Origin: Bacteroidales bacterium
Lineage (GTDB): Bacteria > Bacteroidota > Bacteroidia > Bacteroidales > UBA932
Assembly: GCA_023227835.1 (NCBI GenBank)
Contig: JALOCI010000006.1
Coordinates: forward strand, 41,873 to 105,872
Direction of reading: 5' to 3'
Length of the DNA: 64,000 nt
This document shows, in pieces, positions 1-7,664 of this stretch. The translations under genes and the position numbers were made by a program. The notes under the pieces were generated by a model. It was not told the DNA's origin and ran no database searches. It saw nothing but the letters and a program-made list of their open reading frames with translations. Numbering within the stretch: position 1 is the first letter of the stretch; every line of letters begins with the position of its first letter.

Positions 1-1050
1 TTGAATAAGTCCGGATTTTATGATACTGTGATTTTAAAAAACGGGAAATTCGGGTTTAATCTGGATGATAGATTTTTTAAAGAAGTATGTTTGTATCCTT
101 TAGGTACAAATATTCATATTTTAAAAAGTGGAATAAGAATCGGGCATGATTCCGATTTTATAACCTTATTTCACAGCAGAGAGAATATAAAGGTTAATGC
201 GGATTTTGACGGTAAAATCATCTCTTACACATTGAAAGGTTCTCCTTTAAATGAGGCATATTCAGAATTCCTTTCTTCCACATGGGATGCCAAACGTATG
301 AGAGGGGAGAGTATTAAGGAAATCAGAGAGCTACGAAAAGCAAACAAGCCTCTGACTGAGGAACAGGCTAAACTTAAAGAGGCAATAAAATCCTTGCATG
401 ATATTCAATTGGATTATGTTTCAAAAAACATGAATTCGCCACTTTCGCCATATATTTTATCAAAATTATATTTTACCCCTGATGATTACCCTAAGATTTT
501 AACGTATAAAGGAAAGTTTTCTGATGAGGTAATGGTCTCGCCATTGGCATATAGTTTTATTAATATTATTAGTTCGGCGGAAAAATATTCGGCAGAAAAT
601 TATGAAGGCGCAAAAAGAGAACAGGAGAAAAAAGACATTACATTAAACTCACTTATAGGAAAGCTGGCACCAGATTTTTCTTTAAGTTCATATAATGGAG
701 AAACAATTTCCCTATCATCATTTAAAGGGAAGTATCTACTTGTCGATTTTTGGGGAAGCTGGTGCGGATGGTGTATTGAAGCAATACCGACAATACAGAA
801 ATGTCATGAGAAGTATAAGGAAAAGATGAATTTCATGACTGTCGCTTGTTCAGATAAAGAGGTATTATGGAAAAGTGCTATTGAAAAGTATAAGATGCAG
901 GGATTTGTAAATCTGATTGATGATAACGGTAAAGTTGCCTCATTGTATAGCCTGCACGCCTATCCGACAATTTTGCTTATTAATCCGGAAGGCATTATTG
1001 AGGCTGTAGGAAATGGCGAAATCATTGAAAGTATAGATAAATTGTTCTAA
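1..1050 (+). CDS. TlpA-like thioredoxin-fold protein, 5' end outside window
   Basis: Envelope thiol-disulfide oxidoreductase of the TlpA/AhpC-TSA type. The reading frame is open from the first base, which gives a TTG rather than a convincing start, and no signal peptide is visible, so the N-terminus lies upstream of the window. Residues about 1-90 resemble the end of the beta-rich DUF4369-like domain, 90-215 are a charged helical linker, and 218-349 form a thioredoxin domain with the active site WCGWC (Cys255, Cys258) and the cis-proline motif AYPTI near residue 322. The middle dipeptide Gly-Trp is less common than Gly-Pro. Two more proteins of this class lie at 3788-6237. The fold is clear; the substrate is unknown. 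Confidence 0.85.
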   Translation: MNKSGFYDTVILKNGKFGFNLDDRFFKEVCLYPLGTNIHILKSGIRIGHDSDFITLFHSRENIKVNADFDGKIISYTLKGSPLNEAYSEFLSSTWDAKRMRGESIKEIRELRKANKPLTEEQAKLKEAIKSLHDIQLDYVSKNMNSPLSPYILSKLYFTPDDYPKILTYKGKFSDEVMVSPLAYSFINIISSAEKYSAENYEGAKREQEKKDITLNSLIGKLAPDFSLSSYNGETISLSSFKGKYLLVDFWGSWCGWCIEAIPTIQKCHEKYKEKMNFMTVACSDKEVLWKSAIEKYKMQGFVNLIDDNGKVASLYSLHAYPTILLINPEGIIEAVGNGEIIESIDKLF

Positions 1051-1063
1051 AGATGGGATATAA

Positions 1064-1095
1064 TTTGCGGGTTTGAATAATCTTTTTTTACTTTG
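1064..1095 (+). promoter_or_regulatory. Bacteroidetes-type promoter for the 1114 gene
   Basis: TTTG at 1064-1067 and TACTTTG at 1089-1095 are separated by 21 bases, matching the TTTG / TAnnTTTG arrangement of the Bacteroidetes primary sigma factor. The ATG at 1114 follows 18 bases later. Confidence 0.6.
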
Positions 1096-1113
1096 CAATA
1101 AAAAGTACTTTTA

Positions 1114-1737
1114 ATGAAAGAGGAAAAAGATTATATCAGGGATATAACAGAGATTCGCTCAATGATGGAGCGTTCATCTAAATTCAGATTGCTTTCGGGT
1201 TGGGCCGGCATAACAGCGGGCTTACTTGCCTTGTTAGGAGCCTTTTTTGCTTATTATGTCCTGGATTTCAATCCGGGAGGGGAACTGCAGATTTCCGGTA
1301 TAATTCCTCTAAATTCACAAGTAGTAAAGGTGCTGCTGCTAGCGACGATTGTGCTTGTTTCTGCTTTTTCAACAGCTTTATATTTCTCATATCGTAAAGC
1401 CACAGAGAGAGGAGAAAAAATATGGACACCGATTACCAGGAGACTGCTTACAAGTATGTTTATACCTATGGTGACCGGCGGGGTGCTGATATTTGCGCTG
1501 CTTCTGAACGGCCTTATCGGACTTGCTGCACCTATGACATTGGTTTTTTATGGTCTTGGCCTCTTTGCTGCAGGTTCACATACTCTTGCAGAGGTACGGT
1601 TTCTGGGGCTTGTAGAGATTGTTCTGGGACTGGCAGCGATATTTATGGTTGAGTATTCTCTTTATATCTGGGCTGCCGGATTTGGTCTGGCTCACATAAT
1701 TTATGGCATTTACATCTATATAAAATACGAAAAGTGA
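1114..1737 (+). CDS. Polytopic membrane protein paired with a winged-helix regulator
   Basis: An inner-membrane protein of 207 residues with a short charged cytoplasmic N-terminus and about six hydrophobic segments (roughly 30-50, 68-93, 112-133, 134-155, 160-180, 183-203). No catalytic motif is visible. The ATG at 1114 is supported by the promoter just upstream. The last four bases overlap the GTG start of the following winged-helix gene, so the two are translationally coupled and probably act together, with the membrane protein as sensor or transporter. I do not recognise a characterised family, and the function is open. Confidence 0.7.
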   Translation: MKEEKDYIRDITEIRSMMERSSKFRLLSGWAGITAGLLALLGAFFAYYVLDFNPGGELQISGIIPLNSQVVKVLLLATIVLVSAFSTALYFSYRKATERGEKIWTPITRRLLTSMFIPMVTGGVLIFALLLNGLIGLAAPMTLVFYGLGLFAAGSHTLAEVRFLGLVEIVLGLAAIFMVEYSLYIWAAGFGLAHIIYGIYIYIKYEK

Positions 1738-2036
1738 TTCCGACAGAAGGACTACATAAGGCATTTGAAAGCAGAGTCAGGTTGGGTATTATGTCTGCCC
1801 TGGCTGTCAATGAAATGCTTGACTTTAATTCCCTGAAAGAATATCTGGATATTACTGACGGGAATCTGGCAAGTCATATAAAGGCTTTGGAAAAAGAGCA
1901 GTTTATCGGGGTCGAGAAATCATTTATCGGGAAGAAACCGAATACACGTTACTTTATGACGAGCGCGGGTAAAAAGGCTTTTAAAAGTCATCTGGATGCG
2001 CTGGAGAAATTTCTGGAATCAAACAGAAAATATTAA
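1734..2036 (+). CDS. Winged-helix transcriptional regulator (HTH_34-like)
   Basis: A small single-domain DNA-binding protein of 100 residues. The core at about 12-85 has the pattern of the ArsR/MarR-like winged-helix family: a first helix (RVRLGIMSAL), a recognition helix in the region GNLASHIKALEK, and a beta wing with NTRYFMTSAGKKAF. It starts with GTG at 1734 inside the GTGA overlap with the upstream membrane-protein gene. Such regulators usually control their own operon and the partner gene. No metal-binding cysteines are present, so a metal-sensing role is not indicated. The ligand is unknown. Confidence 0.8.
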   Translation: MIPTEGLHKAFESRVRLGIMSALAVNEMLDFNSLKEYLDITDGNLASHIKALEKEQFIGVEKSFIGKKPNTRYFMTSAGKKAFKSHLDALEKFLESNRKY

Positions 2037-2098
2037 TTTTTTAATAAAAAACTTAAAAAGGCAAATTCCTATATTAAGAATAATAAAATTCTATCATT

Positions 2099-3478
2099 AT
2101 GAAACAAGTTGAAATATCTTCAAAAACAAGTTTAAAAGATCAGATGCTTGAACATCAAAATGATGCCGGGTATCTTGAGTTGTTATACAGGAGCAACAGA
2201 GAGAAATTTAAAAAGGAGTTCCTTCAGGTTTATCCTGATCTGAGAAACAACCCTCTTGCAGAGTTCTGGTACGAAAGGCTGAGTGATGAGGGGATAGTGA
2301 AAAGTGATAAGAGTAAAGTGAAAAGTGAAGAGAGAATAGTGAATAGTGAGGAGAGAATAGTGAAAAGTGAAGAGAGAATAGTGAAAAGTGAAGAGAGAAT
2401 AGTGAATAGTGAGGAGAGAATAGTGAAGAGTGAAGGGCTTCTTGTTGTTGTAGTAGCCTCTATAGTGGCTGCTATAATTGCGAAGCTGCCGGCAATTCTT
2501 GGTCTGGCCGAGGAGCCCTTTTATGTAAGAAATGTCGGATTTATTGTCTTTCCTGTATTGGCAGGATATTATGCCTGGAAGAACAAACTATCAAGGCTAA
2601 ACATATCAATTATCAGTCTGTTTTTTATAATGGGTGCAATTTTTATCAACCTGCTGCCTGATATTGAAAGTGATGTTACCACACTCTCCTGCGTACATAT
2701 ACTGTTTTTGTTATGGGCTCTGCTTGGCTTTGCATTTGTAGGCAGCATAAAGAGCCTCCAGGAGAGAAGGCTCGCCTATTTAAAATATAATGGTGATCTG
2801 GGTATTATGTCCGGACTGTTATTAATTGCCGGTGTATTATTGAGCGGAGTGACAGTTGGTCTGTTTGAGCTTTTAGGCCTGAAAATAGGGAATTTCTATT
2901 TCAATTACATTGGGATTATTGCACTATCCGCCATACCTGTAATTGCCACATATCTTATTGAGAAGAACCCTCAACTTGTAGGCCGAATCACTCCGGTTAT
3001 TGCCAGAATCTTCAGCCCTCTCGTTTTGATTATGTTACTGGTATATTTAGTGGCAATGATATATTCAGGAAAAGATCCGTACAATGACAGGGATTTTCTG
3101 ATGATGTTCAATGCTTTACTTGTAGGTGTCATAGCTGTGATTTTCTTTTCGGTTGCAGGCGATACTGCTGTCTCAAAGAAAAGTCCTCAGATGTGGATAT
3201 TGTTCTTATTATCAGCAGTTACTATTATAGTAAACGGAATAGCTTTATCTGCAATAGTGTTCAGAATCTCGGAGTGGGGGATAAGTCCGAACCGTGCAGC
3301 CGTATTGGGTGCTAACCTTTTAATCCTTGCCAACCTCCTGATGGTCTCTGTTCAACTTTTTAAAGTTGCAACCGGAAAAAGGGAACCTGAAACAGTGGGC
3401 AGGGCTATCTCAGGATTTCTTCCTGCCTACATTGTGTGGGCAGCAATAGTGACATTCGGGTTTCCTGTAATATTCTAA
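2099..3478 (+). CDS. DUF4153-like multi-pass membrane protein with heptad peptide repeat
   Basis: A 459-residue inner-membrane protein. Residues 1-65 are soluble and helical. Residues 66-112 are encoded by a heptanucleotide tandem repeat and read as recurring seven-residue blocks of the type SEERIVK/N. From about 115 onward there are some ten to eleven hydrophobic segments. The motif RISEWGISPNRAAVL (about 395-410) and the overall layout resemble DUF4153 membrane proteins, although I cannot confirm this without a profile search. The repeat lies in the cytoplasmic N-terminal part and is probably highly charged and helical. The DNA repeat has period 7, so only changes by three units keep the frame. 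A terminator-like hairpin follows at 3497-3526. Confidence 0.75.
   Translation: MKQVEISSKTSLKDQMLEHQNDAGYLELLYRSNREKFKKEFLQVYPDLRNNPLAEFWYERLSDEGIVKSDKSKVKSEERIVNSEERIVKSEERIVKSEERIVNSEERIVKSEGLLVVVVASIVAAIIAKLPAILGLAEEPFYVRNVGFIVFPVLAGYYAWKNKLSRLNISIISLFFIMGAIFINLLPDIESDVTTLSCVHILFLLWALLGFAFVGSIKSLQERRLAYLKYNGDLGIMSGLLLIAGVLLSGVTVGLFELLGLKIGNFYFNYIGIIALSAIPVIATYLIEKNPQLVGRITPVIARIFSPLVLIMLLVYLVAMIYSGKDPYNDRDFLMMFNALLVGVIAVIFFSVAGDTAVSKKSPQMWILFLLSAVTIIVNGIALSAIVFRISEWGISPNRAAVLGANLLILANLLMVSVQLFKVATGKREPETVGRAISGFLPAYIVWAAIVTFGFPVIF
2296..2435 (+). repeat. In-frame heptanucleotide tandem repeat, 20 units
   Basis: Twenty consecutive 7-base units of the form AGTGAAA, AGTGAAG, AGAGAAT, AGTGAAT or AGTGAGG occupy exactly 140 bases. 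They group into a 21-base higher-order unit of three heptamers, which preserves the reading frame of the host gene. The same heptamer family appears between genes at 45789-45830 and 60804-60858. Confidence 0.95.
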
Positions 3479-3496
3479 ATAATTGACCCTTATTTC

Positions 3497-3526
3497 AAAA
3501 CCACTCATCGTATGGTGAGAGGTTTT
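3497..3526 (+). terminator. Hairpin downstream of the 2099-3478 gene
   Basis: Stem of 11 pairs with one mismatch (3497-3507 with 3516-3526), loop of 8, with T-rich sequence on the 3' side. It sits 19 bases after the stop codon. The region 3527-3699 holds no convincing gene. Confidence 0.5.
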
Positions 3527-3699
3527 ATCTTAACTTCGATAATAAGCTTAGGATTAATAATGTGACAAAAACATTGTCACCATATATCTCTATCAATTTT
3601 TCACGGACTATAGAGGGAGCATGGGTGTCAGTCTCAAAAATAGATTCTGAATGTATGGATGAAGATGAACGGAAAATAATCCTTCATGCGTACATCAAG

Positions 3700-3733
3700 A
3701 AGAGCCCGTCTATCCTGGTAAGACGGGCTCTTT
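3700..3733. terminator. Strong GC-rich hairpin between convergent genes
   Basis: A perfect 12-base-pair stem (3700-3711 with 3721-3732) with a 9-base loop, followed by TTT. It lies between a rightward gene ending at 3478 and a leftward gene ending at 3788 and can act as a terminator, possibly for both directions. Confidence 0.7.
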
Positions 3734-3787
3734 GTCATATATGCATTAACTTCAGAACCTGATTTTTGCCAATGTTATTAAGAAAAA

Positions 3788-5047
3788 CTAACGTGCCTTC
3801 TCGTTATTTATGAAAGAGGTCATTTTCAGTAGTTTTTCCATCTTTTCTTTATCGGCTATTTCCTGTTTCGGTTTAAATTGTTTTATAAGATTAAGCTCTA
3901 TTTTAGCCTGATTCAACTCAGATGGCCTGTCGCCAATTCTCTCCAGAAGAGTGATTTTATCTTCCCAATATGATGTGTATACATACATACTGAATGAATC
4001 ATCAGCCGCATAACATTTTTCCAGCCACTCTACAGCATGGGATAGAACAGCCTTGTCATGGCTGTTACTCATAATTACTGGTTTGTACCATTGCTTGAAT
4101 CTCCTAGAATCAAGGTTATTGTAAAAGCCTGTTTTTATAAGTGAATCTATCTTATAAGCATATTCTTCCCACTTGTTGGTATATTCGAGTACTTTGATCC
4201 TGGTATTCTCAACAACCTCAGCTCTGGACTCGAAATTCCGTTCTTCCATGAGATTGATTAATTTATTGAATAATATCTCATCAAAAGGGTTCCCTTCTTT
4301 AACCTGCCATAAAAGCGAATCTGCAAATTGTGTATATTTTTCATTAATCACCCCTGTGACACGTTCTTTAGAAAACTTCTTGTCAAAAATATCACGATTG
4401 TTGATGATATAAGTGATTACAGATGAAAAAGGGTCTCTTACTTTGGATGCAATCATCTCAAAATTTTCATTGTCTAAATACTGCTCTTTAGGTATGATCG
4501 ACAAGTATTGTTGTGTTACAGCCCTTACACGGGAATCAGATGTGGCCTTCAGGACATTTAAATACTCCTTTACAATTTCCGGCTTGTTCTTATTTTTATT
4601 ATATCTCTCATCTAAACCGGCATTAAAGGTTCCACCCTTTAGTGCTGTCTGTGCGTTTTCAAGCAATTTATCTCCGGACATGAATCCAAGAGCTCTATGG
4701 ATTATATTGCCTTTTGAATCTACCCAGAGAAGAGTCGGATATGCACCTACATGAAACTGCTTCTGTAAAAGAATACCGTCACCTTTTTCCATGTCCATTT
4801 TACAATTTATAAAGTGATTATTGAAGAAGTTACCTATATCTGATAAAGTGAATACCTCTCCGGACAATCTTTTACACGGACCGCACCAAGAAGTGTAGCA
4901 ATCGATGAAAATTATTTTTTTTTCTTTTTTTGCTTTTAGAACAATGTCAGACCAGGAACCATTTTCAAATTTTATCCCTTCTTTATTATCAGCTATGGAA
5001 AGAATCGGGAAGCAGACCAATAATATACTTATTAATATTTTTTTCAT
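3788..5047 (-). CDS. Exported thioredoxin-family protein with long helical C-terminal region
   Basis: A 419-residue secreted protein with a signal peptide at 1-20 (hydrophobic core ILISILLVCFPIL). The thioredoxin_7/DUF255-like domain covers about 25-130, with the active site CGPC (Cys55, Cys58) and cis-Pro104 in AYPTLLWV. The remaining 290 residues are alpha-helical and probably form TPR-like or structural repeats. It is the last gene of the leftward locus that contains SusC, SusD and a TlpA protein, 68 bases after the TlpA gene. It probably reduces or isomerises disulfides of envelope proteins or of imported substrates. No partner can be read from the sequence. Confidence 0.85.
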   Translation of the reverse strand: MKKILISILLVCFPILSIADNKEGIKFENGSWSDIVLKAKKEKKIIFIDCYTSWCGPCKRLSGEVFTLSDIGNFFNNHFINCKMDMEKGDGILLQKQFHVGAYPTLLWVDSKGNIIHRALGFMSGDKLLENAQTALKGGTFNAGLDERYNKNKNKPEIVKEYLNVLKATSDSRVRAVTQQYLSIIPKEQYLDNENFEMIASKVRDPFSSVITYIINNRDIFDKKFSKERVTGVINEKYTQFADSLLWQVKEGNPFDEILFNKLINLMEERNFESRAEVVENTRIKVLEYTNKWEEYAYKIDSLIKTGFYNNLDSRRFKQWYKPVIMSNSHDKAVLSHAVEWLEKCYAADDSFSMYVYTSYWEDKITLLERIGDRPSELNQAKIELNLIKQFKPKQEIADKEKMEKLLKMTSFINNEKAR

Positions 5048-5115
5048 TTTATTTTTGGATTATTAAATAAAGACCGGAATATTTGATCAATATGCCAGAA
5101 CTCTATTCAGGGCGG

Positions 5116-6237
5116 CTATTTAAAAATTACAGATAACTTTTCCTCTAACTCTTTTCCTTTAAGGTTTTTGGCAATTATGATTCCTTCAGGATTTACAAGG
5201 ACGTTTTGGGGGATAGCATTAATCCCATACAACACTGCCGCCTTATTTGGTATTTTTAAGTCAGATACTTGTATCCATGGAAGTTTATCTGTCTGATAGG
5301 CTTTTACCCACCAATCTTTCATTGCAGCAGCATCAAGAGAAATTCCCAAAACCTCAAGACCCTTGGGATGGTAAATTGAATAAGCCTGTATGAGGTTCTT
5401 GTTTTCTCTTCTGCATGGGCCGCACCATGATGCCCAAAAATCCACTAACACATATTTACCTCTGAAATCTGATAATTTCACAGGATTCCCATTTGCATCA
5501 GGCTGGATGAAATCCGGAGCCATCTTACCAATGGATGTAGCTAAAATGTTCTCCATTTGGGTGCTGAATTCTTTACCTGACGGTGTCTCTTTAATGTTTT
5601 CAGATAAAGATGTGAAAAGGGGTGCAACAATGTTATATTCAGGGAAGTACCCTCCGTATTTCTTTAGTGCGACCAAACTCAGGAAGCTGTCGGGATGTTT
5701 TTTTATATAATCCAGATATATAATGTCCTGTTCTTTTTTAATCTCCTCGTCTTTTCTGTCAAATTCGGCATTAATCACAGGGTCTGCTTTTTTTTCTTCA
5801 CTCAGGGCATTGAATTCTGCTTTTAGTGCATCCTTTTTTTGCTGAGATGATTGAAGCGCAGATTGAAGCTCCTTCATGTCTGAATTTATTTTTGATCCTG
5901 TAATTTCTGCCTGTGATATACGGTTGCTTTTGCTTGTAATATAAGTTGTTCCAGGTTCAAGATAAAATGTGAGTTTATCTATTCTGAAATTTTTAGAACC
6001 GCTATAGTCTACAATCAGTTGAACCTCTATAGGTTCTGCGACTTCACCTTTAAATTCAAATTGTCCGTTGGTAGCATTGGCTTTCAGGGAGATGTCGGTA
6101 TTTAACGTTTGTCCTGAAAGCGTAAGTGTTTGAGGTGTTCCGCTTGTCACAAAACTGCCTTTTATAAGAAATTCACCTTTTTGTGCGTATAAGGCAAAAG
6201 GAATAAACAATATAATTGATAATAGTATTTTTCTCAT
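5116..6237 (-). CDS. TlpA-family disulfide reductase with DUF4369 domain
   Basis: A 373-residue exported protein. A signal peptide (1-18, ending in LYAQ) is followed by a beta-rich DUF4369-like domain (about 20-115), a charged coiled-coil-like linker (118-170) and a TlpA/AhpC-TSA thioredoxin domain (about 235-373) with active site WCGPC (Cys272, Cys275) and the motif AIPQNVLVNPEG near the cis-proline. The fold keeps surface or periplasmic cysteines reduced. It starts 22 bases after the susD stop, so it belongs to the SusCD transcript. The same domain order is seen in the truncated protein at 1-1050, which suggests duplication. Confidence 0.9.
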   Translation of the reverse strand: MRKILLSIILFIPFALYAQKGEFLIKGSFVTSGTPQTLTLSGQTLNTDISLKANATNGQFEFKGEVAEPIEVQLIVDYSGSKNFRIDKLTFYLEPGTTYITSKSNRISQAEITGSKINSDMKELQSALQSSQQKKDALKAEFNALSEEKKADPVINAEFDRKDEEIKKEQDIIYLDYIKKHPDSFLSLVALKKYGGYFPEYNIVAPLFTSLSENIKETPSGKEFSTQMENILATSIGKMAPDFIQPDANGNPVKLSDFRGKYVLVDFWASWCGPCRRENKNLIQAYSIYHPKGLEVLGISLDAAAMKDWWVKAYQTDKLPWIQVSDLKIPNKAAVLYGINAIPQNVLVNPEGIIIAKNLKGKELEEKLSVIFK

Positions 6238-6259
6238 TTTAATTTTTTATATAAGATAT

Positions 6260-7642
6260 CTATTCTGGATTTTGTTCCCAATCGGGATTAAAATATAATA
6301 CCTGTATTGGAATTTGTAATATATATTTATTACTACCCGGGGTAAGACTGGCAACCACATTTCCCAAACCATCATATCTCCTGATTTCTGGCATACGCCC
6401 TTCGGCATTCAGACGCCTCATATCAAACCATCTCAAGCCACAGAAGGAGAGTTCGTATGTCCTTTCACTCAGAACTTTTTGTAGTACTTCTTCTTGATTG
6501 TCCGAGACAAATTTAGTGTAGTCCGCTGCTTTAAATCGGCATTTACGGATTATATCCAGATGGTTTATAGCCTCAGGCAGATGATTTGCCCTTGCCTCTG
6601 CCTCTGCAATTATCAGATGCATCTCTGCAACAGAAAGTCCCCAGTTAGGGTAGGCGTATCCTGAAGGTACACCCGCATGGACAAAATTAACCTTTCCTCT
6701 TGTCGGGAAACTGTAATCTCCAAGATTATTGTAGAAAAATGTCAGACGGAGATCCTTCTTATTAAATGTTTTTAGAAACTCCACAGTCGGTAAATCTTTG
6801 CCAAGATAAGAGATGCCGCCAAGTCTTGCGTATATGGCATCAGATCTTTTCATAAGATGAGGAATCCCTTTGGCGTCAGTTATGGTTGTGTAGTCCAGGA
6901 TTTTATCCGGGCCATTGTTAAGCGCTAATTGAGCATTCTCTGCAGCTTTAGAAAAATTACCCATGTACAAATATGTCCTTGCAAGAACCGCATATCCTGC
7001 AGCTAAACTGCCGCGGAAACGGTTTTGACTGTTATCTTCAGGCAAATCCGGGATAGCTTCATTTATATCTGCTATAATATGGTCATAAATTTCCTGAACA
7101 GTACTTCTTCCCGGAACTGGGTCTGTTACATCTATTGAGGTCACGAATGGAACGGCAAGATCTGTGGAAGCCGTTTCCGAATCATATTGTTTGCCATATA
7201 GATTGACTAATCCCAGATATTCATAAGCCCTTCCCAATAATCCCTCGGCTCTCAGACTTAATTTTTCCTGATCGGTTCCGTCTTTAGCAGAGAGGACATT
7301 GGCAATAACAGCATTAAATAAATAAATTGAACTATAGTAATTACTCCATAATATTGCACTGCCGGGTACAGTCTCTGAAAACTGAGATTGCCAGGTATAT
7401 ATCATGTCGTTAGATGAAGTCAGAGTGGTAGGAATGGTTGGTTTATCAGTAAAATCTGAAAGATAATTTAACTGCATAGGCGTTGATGTTTCAACATCTC
7501 CGTTATTCAACCAGGAGTCATAGTCCTTTACTGTTTCTAACAGGCGTTTACCCTTTGGAGCAACATCCAGATACTGATCACAAGAGCATAGTACAAGTAT
7601 CGGTATTACATAAATTAAAAGTGTTCTGTATGTTTTTTTCAT
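6260..7642 (-). CDS. SusD/RagB-family outer-membrane nutrient-binding lipoprotein
   Basis: The surface lid protein that captures the ligand for the SusC channel. The 460-residue sequence begins with a lipoprotein signal (hydrophobic core, then LCSC with the probable lipidated Cys21), followed by the SusD-like N-terminal helices (SWLNNGD, ILWSNYYSSIYLFNAVI) and the family C-terminal region containing SERTYELSFCGLRWFDMRRL. Length is at the shorter end for the family but looks complete. It starts 22 bases after the end of the SusC reading frame. The gene is intact although its partner susC carries a stop codon. The ligand cannot be deduced; no glycoside hydrolase is encoded nearby. Confidence 0.93.
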   Translation of the reverse strand: MKKTYRTLLIYVIPILVLCSCDQYLDVAPKGKRLLETVKDYDSWLNNGDVETSTPMQLNYLSDFTDKPTIPTTLTSSNDMIYTWQSQFSETVPGSAILWSNYYSSIYLFNAVIANVLSAKDGTDQEKLSLRAEGLLGRAYEYLGLVNLYGKQYDSETASTDLAVPFVTSIDVTDPVPGRSTVQEIYDHIIADINEAIPDLPEDNSQNRFRGSLAAGYAVLARTYLYMGNFSKAAENAQLALNNGPDKILDYTTITDAKGIPHLMKRSDAIYARLGGISYLGKDLPTVEFLKTFNKKDLRLTFFYNNLGDYSFPTRGKVNFVHAGVPSGYAYPNWGLSVAEMHLIIAEAEARANHLPEAINHLDIIRKCRFKAADYTKFVSDNQEEVLQKVLSERTYELSFCGLRWFDMRRLNAEGRMPEIRRYDGLGNVVASLTPGSNKYILQIPIQVLYFNPDWEQNPE

Positions 7643-7664
7643 TTTTATTACTCTTTAATAATGA

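Noticed and set aside
3562..3762. A 66-codon open frame between convergent genes
   Set aside because: It runs through the strong terminator hairpin at 3700-3733, has no promoter or ribosome-binding site, and its composition is not protein-like.
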